A stretch of DNA of 60,824 nt from assembly GCA_016871915.1 (NCBI GenBank), contig VHBP01000006.1:1-60824 (forward strand). The letters run 5' to 3'. The notes under the pieces are model-generated. The model was not told the origin of the DNA. It did no database searches and saw only the letters and a program-made list of their open reading frames with translations. The DNA comes from Gemmatimonadota bacterium (GTDB taxonomy: Bacteria; Gemmatimonadota; Gemmatimonadetes; Gemmatimonadales; Gemmatimonadaceae). Position 1 is the stretch's first letter. Each line of letters begins with the position of its first letter. Below are positions 29,001 through 37,243 of this stretch, piece by piece. The position numbers and the translations under genes are program-made.

Positions 29001-29577
29001 GGCGGAAGATCTCCGCGTTGAGGCGGCGTTGGTCGCCGGCCTCGTGGGCCTGTACCTCGAGGTAGTAGCGATCCTTGAAGACCTCGGCGTACCAGGCGGC
29101 GACCGCCTTGGCCTCGTCGTAGTGGTCCTCGAGGAGGTGACGCGCGACCTCGCCTGCCATGCAGGCGCTCGAGACGATCAGCCCTTCGTTGTGGCGCGCC
29201 AAGAGCTCGCGGTCGACGCGCGGTTTCCCGTAGAACCCCTCGGTGTAAGCGAGGGAGGAAAGCTTCACGAGGTTCCGGTATCCGGTCAGGTCACGGGCGA
29301 GGAGGACGAGGTGATAGTAGTTCTTCTCCCCCTGCTGGGCGCGCGTCTTCTGGCGGCGGTCCCCGGGGGCCACGTAGGCCTCCATCCCGAGGATCGGCTT
29401 GATCCCTGCCTTCTTGGCCTGCTCCTGGAACGCCCAGGCGGCGTGCAGGTTGCCATGGTCCGTGATCGCGAGGGCGGGCTGCTCGAACTCCTTGGCCCGG
29501 GCGATCAGGTCATCGATCCGGTTCGCCCCGTCCAGCAGGGAGTACTCGGAGTGGCAGTGCAGGTGCACGAAGGACAT
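26086..29577 (-). CDS. dnaE: DNA polymerase III subunit alpha
   Basis: A 1163-residue replicative polymerase. ATG 29575-29577 starts directly at the PHP domain (MSFVHLHCHSEYSLLDGANR; metal-binding His intact), with ITDHGNLHAAW following. The polymerase palm holds PDIDVDFCEERRGEVIEYV with the catalytic Asp pair, and the fingers carry SRHAGVHAAGIVIA and FNKSHSVAYSILSYHTAYLK. The tandem HhH region, the OB domain (ITLAGVITAIKRQVSKKSGNEFA) and a C-terminal domain follow. Full DnaE1-type length. It leads a minus-strand series with accA, ricT and metG, and faces a GC-rich palindromic divergent promoter region. Confidence 0.97.
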   Translation of the reverse strand: MSFVHLHCHSEYSLLDGANRIDDLIARAKEFEQPALAITDHGNLHAAWAFQEQAKKAGIKPILGMEAYVAPGDRRQKTRAQQGEKNYYHLVLLARDLTGYRNLVKLSSLAYTEGFYGKPRVDRELLARHNEGLIVSSACMAGEVARHLLEDHYDEAKAVAAWYAEVFKDRYYLEVQAHEAGDQRRLNAEIFRLGKDLGLPVLATNDAHFLKAEDHDAHDVLLCIGLKKDRLDADRMRYDNGLFFKSADEVRAHFPDRPDVLEQTVAIADQVNVVFDKKYFVPAFPLPKGVKSENDLLVKLATDGAKARYGKPLPAEVKERLDYELGVITKTGYAGYFLITADFIQAARDRGIPVGPGRGSAAGSLVAYATGITNVCPLKFDLLFERFLNPERVSMPDIDVDFCEERRGEVIEYVREKYGRESVGQIITFGTLKSRACIKDVGRVLGFTPGETDAIAKLIPNQPNFSLTVAEAIEKVPEVRKLYEQDERHAQLFDFAIALEGLSRHAGVHAAGIVIAPGPLDDYVPVCTAESKGSGGGSEERVVVTQYDMVALEKAGMLKMDFLGLTTLTILTDAVAEIQRRRGVTIDLDALPLDDEPTYRMLRAGRTAGVFQFESPLATDMVRAMRADRFDDLVASNALMRPGPLDAGMHKVYQRRKKGEEAVAYQLPELKEILAPTYGVITYQEQVMRIAQRLAGISLAEADVLRKAVGKKDAELIKQELGKFTTKAVANGFPPKVIDDIAGQIETFGRYGFNKSHSVAYSILSYHTAYLKAHYAPEFMAAVLSASIGDTDAVVKYINEARDLGLEILPPDVNESGWKFTVVGDTRIRFGLGAIRNVGRSAVESILAARAEQPFTSLYDLCERIDLRTCNKRVLEALIHAGALDGLGGHRAQHIAALDGAIQSASLAQAEIATGQGSLFGDVADAPVDGASKAPLLPVLPNIPPLSESARLTQEKAILGFYISGHPLAPFRAECELLASHTVAQLGSWTSEAITLAGVITAIKRQVSKKSGNEFARLTVEDFAGSAELLVFPEAWAAIGDRVQVDVPVLISGGYSRRDQDAENPTFIVEKITRLAELRATGQFAIALELDAEAGLPADVVRDVRAVAEAHPGSAPLELRWKGRDGLPARLRSTSLKVAAAGPALGELRALLGDERVRLVRGG

Positions 29578-29713
29578 GGGAGAGGAAGGATAGCGCCTCG
29601 AGGGGGCCCGCGGGCCCCCTGGCGCCCCCTCTGGAGGGGGGTCCCTCTGGCCCGCCGACTCGGCGGATGCCATGTTCACCCCGCGTCCCCCCCTTTTTTC
29701 GGAGACACCCCCC
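29578..29713. repeat. Divergent gap with three stacked GC-rich palindromes
   Basis: The dnaE/S9-peptidase gap contains a perfect 20-bp palindrome AGGGGGCCCGCGGGCCCCCT (29601-29620), then CCCCCT-CTGG-AGGGGG (29625-29640), then CCGCCG-ACT-CGGCGG (29652-29666), and a T-run at 29693-29699. I see no standard -35/-10 pair. Confidence 0.55.
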
Positions 29714-31783
29714 ATGCGGTCTCGGCTCCTGTCGGTCGGTGCGCTCGTCCTCCTGCTCGGGGCCCCGGCCCCGATGGCAGCCCAGCGCGACACCGTTCTC
29801 ACCATCGCCTCTTATCTCGACCTCGAGACGGTGAGCGATCCCCAGCTCTCCCCTGATGGGAAGCAGATCATCTTCACCCGTCGCTTCGTGAACACGCGAG
29901 AGGACCGGTGGGAGACGGCGCTCTGGATCATGGACGCCGATGGCGGTCGGCAGCGCTTCCTCACGAAGGGCAGTGCGCCCCGTTGGTCCCCGGACGGGAC
30001 GCGGATCCTCTATCTCGGCGCCGGGGAGCCGGCCGGTACCCAGATCTTCGTTCGGTGGATGGACGCGGAGGGGGCCACCAGTCAGGTGACGCGTCTCGAT
30101 GAGGCGCCCAAGGATCCCAGGTGGAGCCCCGATGGAAAGTCGATCGTCTTCGGGCGCTTCGTCGCCACACCGTCGCGCTGGTCGATCCCGATGCCCGCCG
30201 CCCCGGCTGGTGCGCGCTGGGACGAGGGCCCGCGCGTCATCGAGGATCTGCACTACCGCCAGGATTATGCGGGCTTCATGCGCCGCGGCTTCGTCCATAT
30301 CTTCACCGTGCCGGCGGAGGGCGGGAGCGCGCAGCAGCTCACCTTCGGGAGCTGGAACGTCGGCTCGCGGTTCGATGGGCTCGAGGCTGCGGTGAACTTC
30401 GATTTCACCCCCGATGGCCGGACGATCGTCTTCGACGGGTGGAAGGGGGATTGGGACGCCGTCTATCGGCGCTCGCACATCTATGCCCTCGATCTCGCCT
30501 CGGGCGCGGTCCGGCAGGTGACACGGACCGAGGGGAACTGGACGAACCCCACCGTCTCCCCCGATGGCCGACTCGTCGCCTTCCTCGGCTACCCCGAGGC
30601 CCCCGATACCTATTCGCAGCCCGACATGCAGGTGGCGCAGCTCGACGGGAGCAACCAGCGCAACCTGAGCCGGGTGCTCGACCGCTTGGTCAGTGACATG
30701 CGATGGTCACCGGACAACAGCGGGATCTATGCGAGCTATACGAATCATGGGACGACCAATGTCCGCTTCTTCCCGCTCACGGGGGCCTCGCGAGAGGTCA
30801 CCTCGGGGCAGCATCTCCTCGGCCTCTCGTCGATGGCGGGAGGGCGTGATGGGTTCGGTGTCGGCGTGCGATCGGCACCCGACGCCCCCTCGGACGTGGT
30901 GCGCTTCTCCCTGCGCGGTGGCGCGCCGTACCAGCAGCTCACGCGGGTGAACGACGATCTCCTCGCCGGCCGCAAGCTCGGCGCGCAGGAGGAGCTCTGG
31001 TTCACCTCCAAGGACGGAACGAAGGTGCAGGGGTGGATCGTGAAGCCGCCGTTCTACGACCCCACCAAGCGCTATCCGCTCCTCCTCGAGATCCATGGCG
31101 GTCCCTTCAGTGACTATTACGCCAACTTCAGCTTCAACTATCAGGCATGGGCGGCACTGGGCTACGTGGTGCTCTACACGAATCCGCGCGGGTCGACGAG
31201 CTACGGGGAGGCCTTCGCTCGCGGGATCAACTTCCGCTATCCAGGCGTCGACCATGAGGATCTGATGGCGGGAGTCGATGCGGCGATCAAGACCGCGTCG
31301 ATCGACACCGATCGCCTCTATGTCGGCGGCTGCTCGGGTGGTGGTGTGCTCTCCAGCTGGGCGATCGGGCATACCGATCGCTTCGCTGCCGCCGCGGTGC
31401 GGTGCCCGGTGATCAACTGGATGAGCATGTTCGGGCAGACCGACATCCCCTTCTTCACGATGAGCTTCTTCAAGCAGCCCTTCTGGGAGGATCCGTCGCG
31501 GTGGCTCGAGCAGTCATCGATGATGCATGTGGGGAAGGTCACGACGCCGACCCTGCTCATGACGGGAGAGGCCGATCTCCGTACGCCGATCGCACAGACG
31601 GAGGAGTACTACGCCGCGCTCAAGTACCGTGGCGTGCCGGCCAAGATGCTCCGCTTCCCGGGGCAGTTCCACGGGACGGGGACGCGGCCATCGAACGCGA
31701 TGCGCACGATCCTCTACATGCACGACTGGTACGATCAGTGGGCACGCAGTGGCGGGAAGGCGCAGTCGCGCCGGGCGAAGTGA
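29714..31783 (+). CDS. Secreted S9-family serine peptidase (prolyl oligopeptidase type)
   Basis: A 689-residue exported peptidase from ATG 29714 with signal segment SRLLSVGALVLLLGAPAPMAAQ. Residues ~40-420 form a WD/beta-propeller (repeated SPDGKQIIF, WSPDGTRILY, SPDGRLVAFLG). The C-terminal alpha/beta hydrolase has the oxyanion HGGP (ILEIHGGPFSDYY region), nucleophile Ser in GGCSGGG, acid Asp in GEADLRTP and His in FHGTG. The family cleaves short or Pro-containing peptides, so it probably feeds peptide uptake in the periplasm. It converges with lipB over 29 nt. Confidence 0.92.
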   Translation: MRSRLLSVGALVLLLGAPAPMAAQRDTVLTIASYLDLETVSDPQLSPDGKQIIFTRRFVNTREDRWETALWIMDADGGRQRFLTKGSAPRWSPDGTRILYLGAGEPAGTQIFVRWMDAEGATSQVTRLDEAPKDPRWSPDGKSIVFGRFVATPSRWSIPMPAAPAGARWDEGPRVIEDLHYRQDYAGFMRRGFVHIFTVPAEGGSAQQLTFGSWNVGSRFDGLEAAVNFDFTPDGRTIVFDGWKGDWDAVYRRSHIYALDLASGAVRQVTRTEGNWTNPTVSPDGRLVAFLGYPEAPDTYSQPDMQVAQLDGSNQRNLSRVLDRLVSDMRWSPDNSGIYASYTNHGTTNVRFFPLTGASREVTSGQHLLGLSSMAGGRDGFGVGVRSAPDAPSDVVRFSLRGGAPYQQLTRVNDDLLAGRKLGAQEELWFTSKDGTKVQGWIVKPPFYDPTKRYPLLLEIHGGPFSDYYANFSFNYQAWAALGYVVLYTNPRGSTSYGEAFARGINFRYPGVDHEDLMAGVDAAIKTASIDTDRLYVGGCSGGGVLSSWAIGHTDRFAAAAVRCPVINWMSMFGQTDIPFFTMSFFKQPFWEDPSRWLEQSSMMHVGKVTTPTLLMTGEADLRTPIAQTEEYYAALKYRGVPAKMLRFPGQFHGTGTRPSNAMRTILYMHDWYDQWARSGGKAQSRRAK

Positions 31784-31812
31784 TGTGCGCGCCGTGAGGC
31801 GAGAGGGGTGAC

Positions 31813-32511
31813 CTAGACGGTCAGGTGATCGACGGAGCGGGGAAGGCGCTGGAAGACCTCCCCCCACACGGCGATCACCGACGCGCGCACCAGGCGAGGC
31901 AAGGCGAGGGGGATCGCATCGGCGGTTCCCCCCGCCTTGCGTTCGATTTCCGCGGCCACCGACGTCATCTCCACATCGGCGATCCCGCACGGAACCATGA
32001 GGTCGAAGTACGAGAGGTCGGTGGTCACATTGAGCGCGAACCCATGCCAAGTGACCCACTGCCGCGCATGCACGCCGATGCTCGCGAGCTTGCGCCCGTT
32101 GGTCCAGATCCCGGTCTTCCCCGTGATCCGCTCGGCCACGATCCCAAAGGGTGCGACGGCGCGGATCAGCACCTCCTCCACCTGACGCAGATACCAGTGC
32201 AGGTCCTGCGTGTGCTCGGTGAGATCGACGATCGGGTAGCCAACGAGCTGGCCCGGACCATGGAAGGTGACGTCACCGCCTCGCTCGACCTCGAAGAGCT
32301 CCACGCCGCGCGAGGCGAGGAGCTCCGGCGCTACGAGGAGATGCTCCTCCTTTGATGACCGCCCGAGGGTGATCACCGGCGGATGCTCTACCAACAGGAG
32401 GACGTCGAGCGGGATCTCTTTGGATATCCGCTGCGCCGCCACCTCCCGCTGGAACGACAAGGCCTCCGCATAGCTGCGGAGGCCGAGGTCGTGGACCAGG
32501 AAGTCGGTCAC
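31813..32511 (-). CDS. lipB: Octanoyl-[ACP]-protein N-octanoyltransferase
   Basis: A 232-residue transferase moving octanoyl from acyl-carrier protein to lipoyl domains, the first step of endogenous lipoate synthesis. The active site is intact: RGGDVTFHGPGQLVGYPI, Lys141 in GRKLASIGVHAR and Cys175 in MVPCGIADVEMTS. It lies 18 nt after lpd and is the final gene of the lipA-pdhA-pdhB-pdhC-lpd-lipB series, so synthesis of the cofactor is tied to the complex that uses it. A second octanoyltransferase-like gene (LipM type) is at 43223-44035. Confidence 0.95.
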   Translation of the reverse strand: MTDFLVHDLGLRSYAEALSFQREVAAQRISKEIPLDVLLLVEHPPVITLGRSSKEEHLLVAPELLASRGVELFEVERGGDVTFHGPGQLVGYPIVDLTEHTQDLHWYLRQVEEVLIRAVAPFGIVAERITGKTGIWTNGRKLASIGVHARQWVTWHGFALNVTTDLSYFDLMVPCGIADVEMTSVAAEIERKAGGTADAIPLALPRLVRASVIAVWGEVFQRLPRSVDHLTV

Positions 32512-32529
32512 TGCAATGATGCCGCGCGC

Positions 32530-33933
32530 TTACGCGTGCAGCATCTTCCCCATCGAGTCGAGCACCGCCTCGGCGATCGCCTCGCTGAGGGTCGGGTGTG
32601 CATGGATGGCGAGGTCGATCTCCTCCACCGTGTACTCGTTCTCACGGGCGACGGCGAACTCGTGGATCATCTCGGTCGCATGCGCCCCGATGATGTGTGC
32701 GCCAAGGATCTCGCCATGCTTCTCGTCCCGGATGACCTTCACGAAGCCCTCGGTCTCGCCGCTGGTGCGGGCGCGGCCGTTCGCCGAGAAGGGGAACTTC
32801 CCGACCTTATACTTCAGGCCCTTCTCCTTGCACTGCCCCTCGGTGAGGCCGATGCTCGCGACCTCGGGGTGGCAGTAGGTGGCGTTGGGGATGTTCCCGT
32901 AGTTCACCGGGTGGTGCGCATGGCCGGCGAGGATGGCGGCGACCACATGCCCCTCGCGCGACCCCTTGTGCGCGAGCATCGGCGGGCCGGCGACGTCGCC
33001 GATCGCGTAGATCCCCTTGACCGAGGTCTCGAAGCGATCGTTGATCTTGATGAAGCCGCGCTCGGTGGTCTGCACGCCGGCCTCCTTGAGGCCGATGCTC
33101 TCGATGTTCGGCGCGCGCCCGGCGGCGACCAAGACCTTATCGAAGGTGAGCTCCTTCTTCTCGCCGTTCACCTCGACGGGGATTGTGATGTTGGTCTTCC
33201 CCTTCTTGATGGGACCGAGCTTGGCGCCGGTGATCACCTCGATCCCGCGCTTCTTGAACGACTTGCCGAGCTCCACCGAGCAGTCCTCGTCCTCGACGGG
33301 AAGGATCCGCGACATCACCTCGAGGATCGTCACCGTGGAGCCGAAGGCGTTGAAGACGTCGGCGAACTCGCACCCGACAGCGCCCGCGCCGATCACCGCG
33401 AGGGTGGCGGGGGCCTTGTCGAGGGTGAGCGCCTCATCCGACGAGAGCACGAGGCTCTTGTCGAGCTCGAGCCCGATCTGTGGGAGTCCCTTCACGCGCG
33501 AGCCGGTCGCGATGACCACGCCCTTGGTCGCGGTGTGGGTCTCCACGGTGCCATCGGCGGCGGTGACCTTCACCGTCTTGTTCGCGCCGAGCACGCCGGT
33601 GCCTTTGAGCCAAGTGATCTTGTTCTTCTTGAAGAGGAACTCGACCCCCTTGGAGTTCTGGGCCGAGACCTGACGAGAGCGCTTCATCGCGACGCCGTAA
33701 TCGAGCGTCACCTTCTCCGCGGTCACGCCGAACTCCTTCCCCTTCGCGACCTTCTGCGCGATCGAGGCGGCCTCGAGAAGGGCCTTGGCGGGGATGCACC
33801 CCCAGAGGACGCAGGTGCCGCCGAGCCCTTCGCGCTCGACCACCGCGACCGACTGCCCGAGCTGGGCGGAGCGGAGGGCGCCGACGTAGCCGGCGGGGCC
33901 GCCGCCGAGGTAGATCACATCGAATTGAGACAT
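32530..33933 (-). CDS. lpd: Dihydrolipoyl dehydrogenase (E3)
   Basis: A 467-residue flavoprotein that reoxidises dihydrolipoamide on E2 with NAD+. The FAD motif is VIYLGGGPAGYVGALRSAQL, and the redox disulfide is C41-x4-C46 in GGTCVLWGCIPAKALLEA (most family members have GGTCLNVGCIPSK, so VLW is unusual). The NAD-binding LAVIGAGAVGCEFADVFNAFG and the C-terminal His-Glu dyad region AHPTLSEAIAEAV are present. Its ATG follows a class B heptamer array that also contains the pdhC stop codon. It is part of the PDH operon, so it likely serves PDH and also the glycine system. Confidence 0.96.
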   Translation of the reverse strand: MSQFDVIYLGGGPAGYVGALRSAQLGQSVAVVEREGLGGTCVLWGCIPAKALLEAASIAQKVAKGKEFGVTAEKVTLDYGVAMKRSRQVSAQNSKGVEFLFKKNKITWLKGTGVLGANKTVKVTAADGTVETHTATKGVVIATGSRVKGLPQIGLELDKSLVLSSDEALTLDKAPATLAVIGAGAVGCEFADVFNAFGSTVTILEVMSRILPVEDEDCSVELGKSFKKRGIEVITGAKLGPIKKGKTNITIPVEVNGEKKELTFDKVLVAAGRAPNIESIGLKEAGVQTTERGFIKINDRFETSVKGIYAIGDVAGPPMLAHKGSREGHVVAAILAGHAHHPVNYGNIPNATYCHPEVASIGLTEGQCKEKGLKYKVGKFPFSANGRARTSGETEGFVKVIRDEKHGEILGAHIIGAHATEMIHEFAVARENEYTVEEIDLAIHAHPTLSEAIAEAVLDSMGKMLHA

Positions 33934-33962
33934 GGTGTCAGGGACCAGGGGTCAGAGGTCAG
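33934..33962 (-). repeat. Class B heptamer array filling the pdhC-lpd gap
   Basis: Read on the minus strand: CTGACCT, CTGACCC, CTGGTCC, CTGACAC, C, then the lpd ATG. The pdhC stop TGA (33959-33961) is inside the first unit. The phase relative to ATG (units, one pyrimidine, ATG) equals that before mlaF and lemA. Confidence 0.65.
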
Positions 33963-35233
33963 AACGACAGCAACAGAGGGTTCTCGATCAGGCGGCGCAG
34001 CGTCTGCAGGAAGGCGGCGCCGACGGCGCCATCGACGGCGCGATGATCGCAGCTCATCGTGACGCGGAGGCGGGGCTGGACGGTGAAGCCACCGTCTGGA
34101 CCGACGACGACCTTGTCCTCGATCGCCCCGATGGCGAGGATCCCGACCTCGGGGGGATTGATGATCGCGGTGAACTGATCGATCTGCATCATCCCGAGGT
34201 TCGAGACGGAGAAGCTGGACCCCGTGAACTCCTCAGGCTTGAGCTTCCGTTCCCGCGCCTTCTTGGCGAGGGCCTTGGCCTCGGCCGAGATCGCGCGCAG
34301 CCCCTTCTGGTCGGCATCAAAGATCACGGGGACGATCAGTCCGTCGTCGGTGGCGACCGCCATCCCGAGATGTACGCTACCGAAGCGCCGGATCCGATCG
34401 CCGAGCCAGTGCGCATTCACGTCGGGGTGCTGCGTGAGGGCGGTGGCGACGGCCTTCAGGATCACATCGTTGAACGAGACCTTGAACGCATCGCCGATCG
34501 CGAGCGCCGCGGTGCGCATCTCGGCGACGCGCGAGAGGTCGAACTCAGCGGTGAGATAGAAGGTCGGGATCGGCCCGATCGACTCGCTGAGGCGCTTGGC
34601 GATCGTCTTGCGGATCTGCGTGAGCGGGATGTCCTCGAACGCTTCGCCGGTGCGGACGGGGGCGGAGGCACGAGCCGGCGCTGCGGGCGAGGATGCCACG
34701 GGGCCGCGCGCGAGCGCGGCCTCGATGTCGCGCTTCACGATGCGGCCACCGGGGCCAGAGCCTTGGACCGCCCCGAGGCTCACGCCCGACTCGTCGGCGA
34801 GACGCCGCGCGAGGGGGGAGACGAGGGCGCGGCCGGCGGGGGTCGCAGGCGCAGCCGGAGCTGCCGGGGCCGCTGCACGCGGGGCAGGGGCCGCCGGCAC
34901 GCTCGGTGTGGCCACCGCTGGGGCACTCGCCGCAGGAGCCGCGCTGGTCGCCCCGCCGGGGGCCGCACCGCCGAGCAACGCGGCAATGTCCTCGTCCGCC
35001 GCCGCGATGATCCCCACGAGCGTGCCGACCGCCGCGGTGGTCCCCGCCGCGACGACCTGCTTGCGCAGCACCCCATCGCCGCGCGCCGTGAGCTCCATCA
35101 CCGCCTTGTCGGTCTCGACCTCGGCCAAGACCTCGCCGCTCTTCACGGCATCGCCTTCCTGCTTGAGCCACGTGACGAGGCGCCCTTCCTCCATCGTGGG
35201 GCTCAACGCCTCCATGAACACTTTGGTCGCCAT
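33959..35233 (-). CDS. pdhC: Pyruvate dehydrogenase E2 (dihydrolipoamide acetyltransferase)
   Basis: A 424-residue core enzyme from ATG 35231-35233. The order is one lipoyl domain with the lipoylated Lys43 in EVETDKAVMEL, an Ala/Pro linker (~85-135), a peripheral-subunit-binding domain (VSPLARRLADESGVSLGAVQGSGPGGRIVKRDI), a second Ala/Pro linker, then the acyltransferase domain with the DHRxxDG motif in MSCDHRAVDGAVGA. A single lipoyl domain matches PDH E2 of mitochondria-like and many bacterial complexes. It transfers acetyl to CoA. It is 8 nt from pdhB upstream, and its stop lies in a heptamer array. Confidence 0.95.
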   Translation of the reverse strand: MATKVFMEALSPTMEEGRLVTWLKQEGDAVKSGEVLAEVETDKAVMELTARGDGVLRKQVVAAGTTAAVGTLVGIIAAADEDIAALLGGAAPGGATSAAPAASAPAVATPSVPAAPAPRAAAPAAPAAPATPAGRALVSPLARRLADESGVSLGAVQGSGPGGRIVKRDIEAALARGPVASSPAAPARASAPVRTGEAFEDIPLTQIRKTIAKRLSESIGPIPTFYLTAEFDLSRVAEMRTAALAIGDAFKVSFNDVILKAVATALTQHPDVNAHWLGDRIRRFGSVHLGMAVATDDGLIVPVIFDADQKGLRAISAEAKALAKKARERKLKPEEFTGSSFSVSNLGMMQIDQFTAIINPPEVGILAIGAIEDKVVVGPDGGFTVQPRLRVTMSCDHRAVDGAVGAAFLQTLRRLIENPLLLSF

Positions 35234-35241
35234 TGGGTTTC

Positions 35242-36222
35242 TCAGTCGAGGTACATGACCTTCCGGACCGCCGCGATCGTCTTCTGCAGATCGGGCTTGG
35301 CGAGCTTCTCGAGCCCCTTCGCGTATGGCATCGGCACATCGGCCTGATGGACGCGGATCACCGGGGCATCGAGGTGATCGAAGCACTCGCGCTGGATGTA
35401 ATCCACCACCTGCGCCCCGATCCCCGCGATCTCCCACCCCTCCTCGAGGACGACGGCGCGATTGGTCTTCTGGACCGAGGTGATGATCGCCTCGACGTCC
35501 ATCGGGCGGACGGTGCGGAGGTCGACGACGTCGACGCGGATCCCATCCTTGGCGAGCTGATCGGCGGCGTTCATCGCGACGAGGACCATCTTCCCATTCG
35601 TGATGATCGAGCAGTCGCTCCCCTCCCGCTTGAGCTCCGCCTCCCCGATTGGGACGATGTAGTCGTGCTCGGGGACCTCGCCCTTCGTGTTGTAGAGCAT
35701 CTCCCCTTCGAGGACGATCACCGGATTGTCATCGCGGATCGCTGCCTTGAGGAGCCCCTTCGCATCGTAGGGCGTCCCCGGCGTCACGACCTTGAGCCCC
35801 GGGATATGCGCGAGCCACGACTCGAAGTCCTGCGAGTGCTGCGCCGAGAGCTGCAGCGCCGCGCCATTCGGACCACGGAAGACCATCGGCATCGGGTACT
35901 GGCCGCCCGACATGTAGAGCATCTTGGCGGCGGCGTTCACCACCTGGTCGATCGCGAGCAACGCGAAGTTCCAGGTCATGAACTCGATCACGGGGCGGAG
36001 GCCGACCATCGCGGCCCCCACGCCGACGCCGGCGAAGCCGAGCTCGGTGATCGGGGTGTCGACGACGCGCATCTCGCCGAACTCCTCGAGGAGTCCCTTG
36101 GAGACCTTGTACGCCCCGTTGTAGACGCCGACCTCCTCCCCCATGAGGAAGACGCGGTCGTCGCGGCCCATCTCCTCACGGAGGGCCTGGTTGAGGGCTT
36201 CGCGGTAGGTGATGATCGCCAT
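35242..36222 (-). CDS. pdhB: Pyruvate dehydrogenase E1 subunit beta
   Basis: A 326-residue E1 beta chain, one half of the heterotetrameric thiamine-diphosphate enzyme that decarboxylates pyruvate and acetylates the E2 lipoyl group. Diagnostic segments are TYREALNQALREEMGRDDRVFLMGEEVG (Glu activating ThDP), VVDTPITELGFAGVGVGAAM, RPVIEFMTWNFALLAIDQ, FRGPNGAA and HSQDFESWLAHIPGLKVVTP. It begins 2 nt after pdhA's stop and is full-length. The two-chain E1 differs from the single-chain AceE of enterics. Confidence 0.96.
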   Translation of the reverse strand: MAIITYREALNQALREEMGRDDRVFLMGEEVGVYNGAYKVSKGLLEEFGEMRVVDTPITELGFAGVGVGAAMVGLRPVIEFMTWNFALLAIDQVVNAAAKMLYMSGGQYPMPMVFRGPNGAALQLSAQHSQDFESWLAHIPGLKVVTPGTPYDAKGLLKAAIRDDNPVIVLEGEMLYNTKGEVPEHDYIVPIGEAELKREGSDCSIITNGKMVLVAMNAADQLAKDGIRVDVVDLRTVRPMDVEAIITSVQKTNRAVVLEEGWEIAGIGAQVVDYIQRECFDHLDAPVIRVHQADVPMPYAKGLEKLAKPDLQKTIAAVRKVMYLD

Positions 36223-36224
36223 GG

Positions 36225-37238
36225 TCAGCTCACCGTATCCACGAGGACATCTTCGTAGAGCGCCTCGGCCGAGGGTTCGGGGCTCGCATCGGCGAAGTCC
36301 CAGGCATCCTGACAGATCGTCTTGATCTCGCGCTCCATCTCGGCCACGTCGGCCTCGGTGCAGTCGCCGGCCTCGAGCATGCGCGCCTTGAGCATCCAGA
36401 CGGGGTCGCGCTTGAGCTGCTCGTCGAGCTCCGCCTTGGTGCGATAGGTGCCGCTCACCGCGTCGGACATCGAGTGGCCCATGAAGCGGTAGGTGCGGAT
36501 CTCGAGGAGCGCCGGACGCGATTCCTTCCGGCAGATCTCGAGCGCGCGCTCCGTGGCCTCGCGCACGGCGAAGACATCCTGCCCATCGACATGCTCGCCG
36601 TGCATCCCCTGATACGAGTCGGCGCGACGATCGAGGTCCTTGATCGCGGCGGCGCGCTCGACGGCGGTGCCCATCCCGTACTTGTTGTTCTCGATGATGA
36701 AGAGGCAGGGGAGCTTCCAGAGCGCCGCCATGTTGAGCGCCTCATGGAAGGCGCCGGTGTTCACCACCGACTCGCCCATGAAGCAGACAATGACCTGATC
36801 GCCGCCGCGATACTTGATCGCGAAGCCCACACCGGCCGCGACCGGCACATGCCCGCCGACGATCCCGTGCCCGCCGAGGAAGTTGAGGTTCCGATCGAAG
36901 AGGTGCATCGAGCCCCCCTTCCCGCGCGAGCACCCATCCACGCGCCCGAAGAGCTCCGCCATGATCGCCCGCGGCGACATCCCGCGCGCGAGGGCCTGTC
37001 CGTGATCGCGATAGGTCGTGATCACATAGTCGTCGGGGCGGAGCATTGAGAGGATACCGGTCGAGACCGCCTCCTGCCCGATGTAGAGGTGGCAGAAGCC
37101 GCCGATCTTCCCGAGGGCGTAGGCTTCGCCGACCTTCTCCTCGAAGCGGCGCTGCAGGAGCATCGAATGGAAGAGCTCGCGGCGCAGGGCCGGATCGCCG
37201 GGGAGGGCGCGCGGATCGGGGCGTTTCTTGGGGGGCAT
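36225..37238 (-). CDS. pdhA: Pyruvate dehydrogenase E1 subunit alpha
   Basis: A 337-residue E1 alpha chain. The ThDP-Mg motif is GGHGIVGGHVPVAAGVGFAIKYRGGDQVIVCFMGESVVNTG ending in LFIIENNKYG (GDG-type motif here reads CFMGESVVN, so the usual GDGAxxxG is altered to GESVVNTG). Phosphoacceptor-region segments GGSMHLFDRNLNFLGGHG and YRFMGHSMSD follow the PDH pattern. It starts at ATG 37236-37238 right after a class A heptamer element and has no Shine-Dalgarno. It is translated with pdhB (2-nt gap). Confidence 0.94.
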   Translation of the reverse strand: MPPKKRPDPRALPGDPALRRELFHSMLLQRRFEEKVGEAYALGKIGGFCHLYIGQEAVSTGILSMLRPDDYVITTYRDHGQALARGMSPRAIMAELFGRVDGCSRGKGGSMHLFDRNLNFLGGHGIVGGHVPVAAGVGFAIKYRGGDQVIVCFMGESVVNTGAFHEALNMAALWKLPCLFIIENNKYGMGTAVERAAAIKDLDRRADSYQGMHGEHVDGQDVFAVREATERALEICRKESRPALLEIRTYRFMGHSMSDAVSGTYRTKAELDEQLKRDPVWMLKARMLEAGDCTEADVAEMEREIKTICQDAWDFADASPEPSAEALYEDVLVDTVS

Positions 37239-37243
37239 AAGAG

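Noticed and set aside
32383-34062. 559-aa plus-strand open frame antisense to lipB and lpd
   Set aside because: lpd and lipB carry complete active-site motifs; the antisense frame is composed of charged repeats with no family match.
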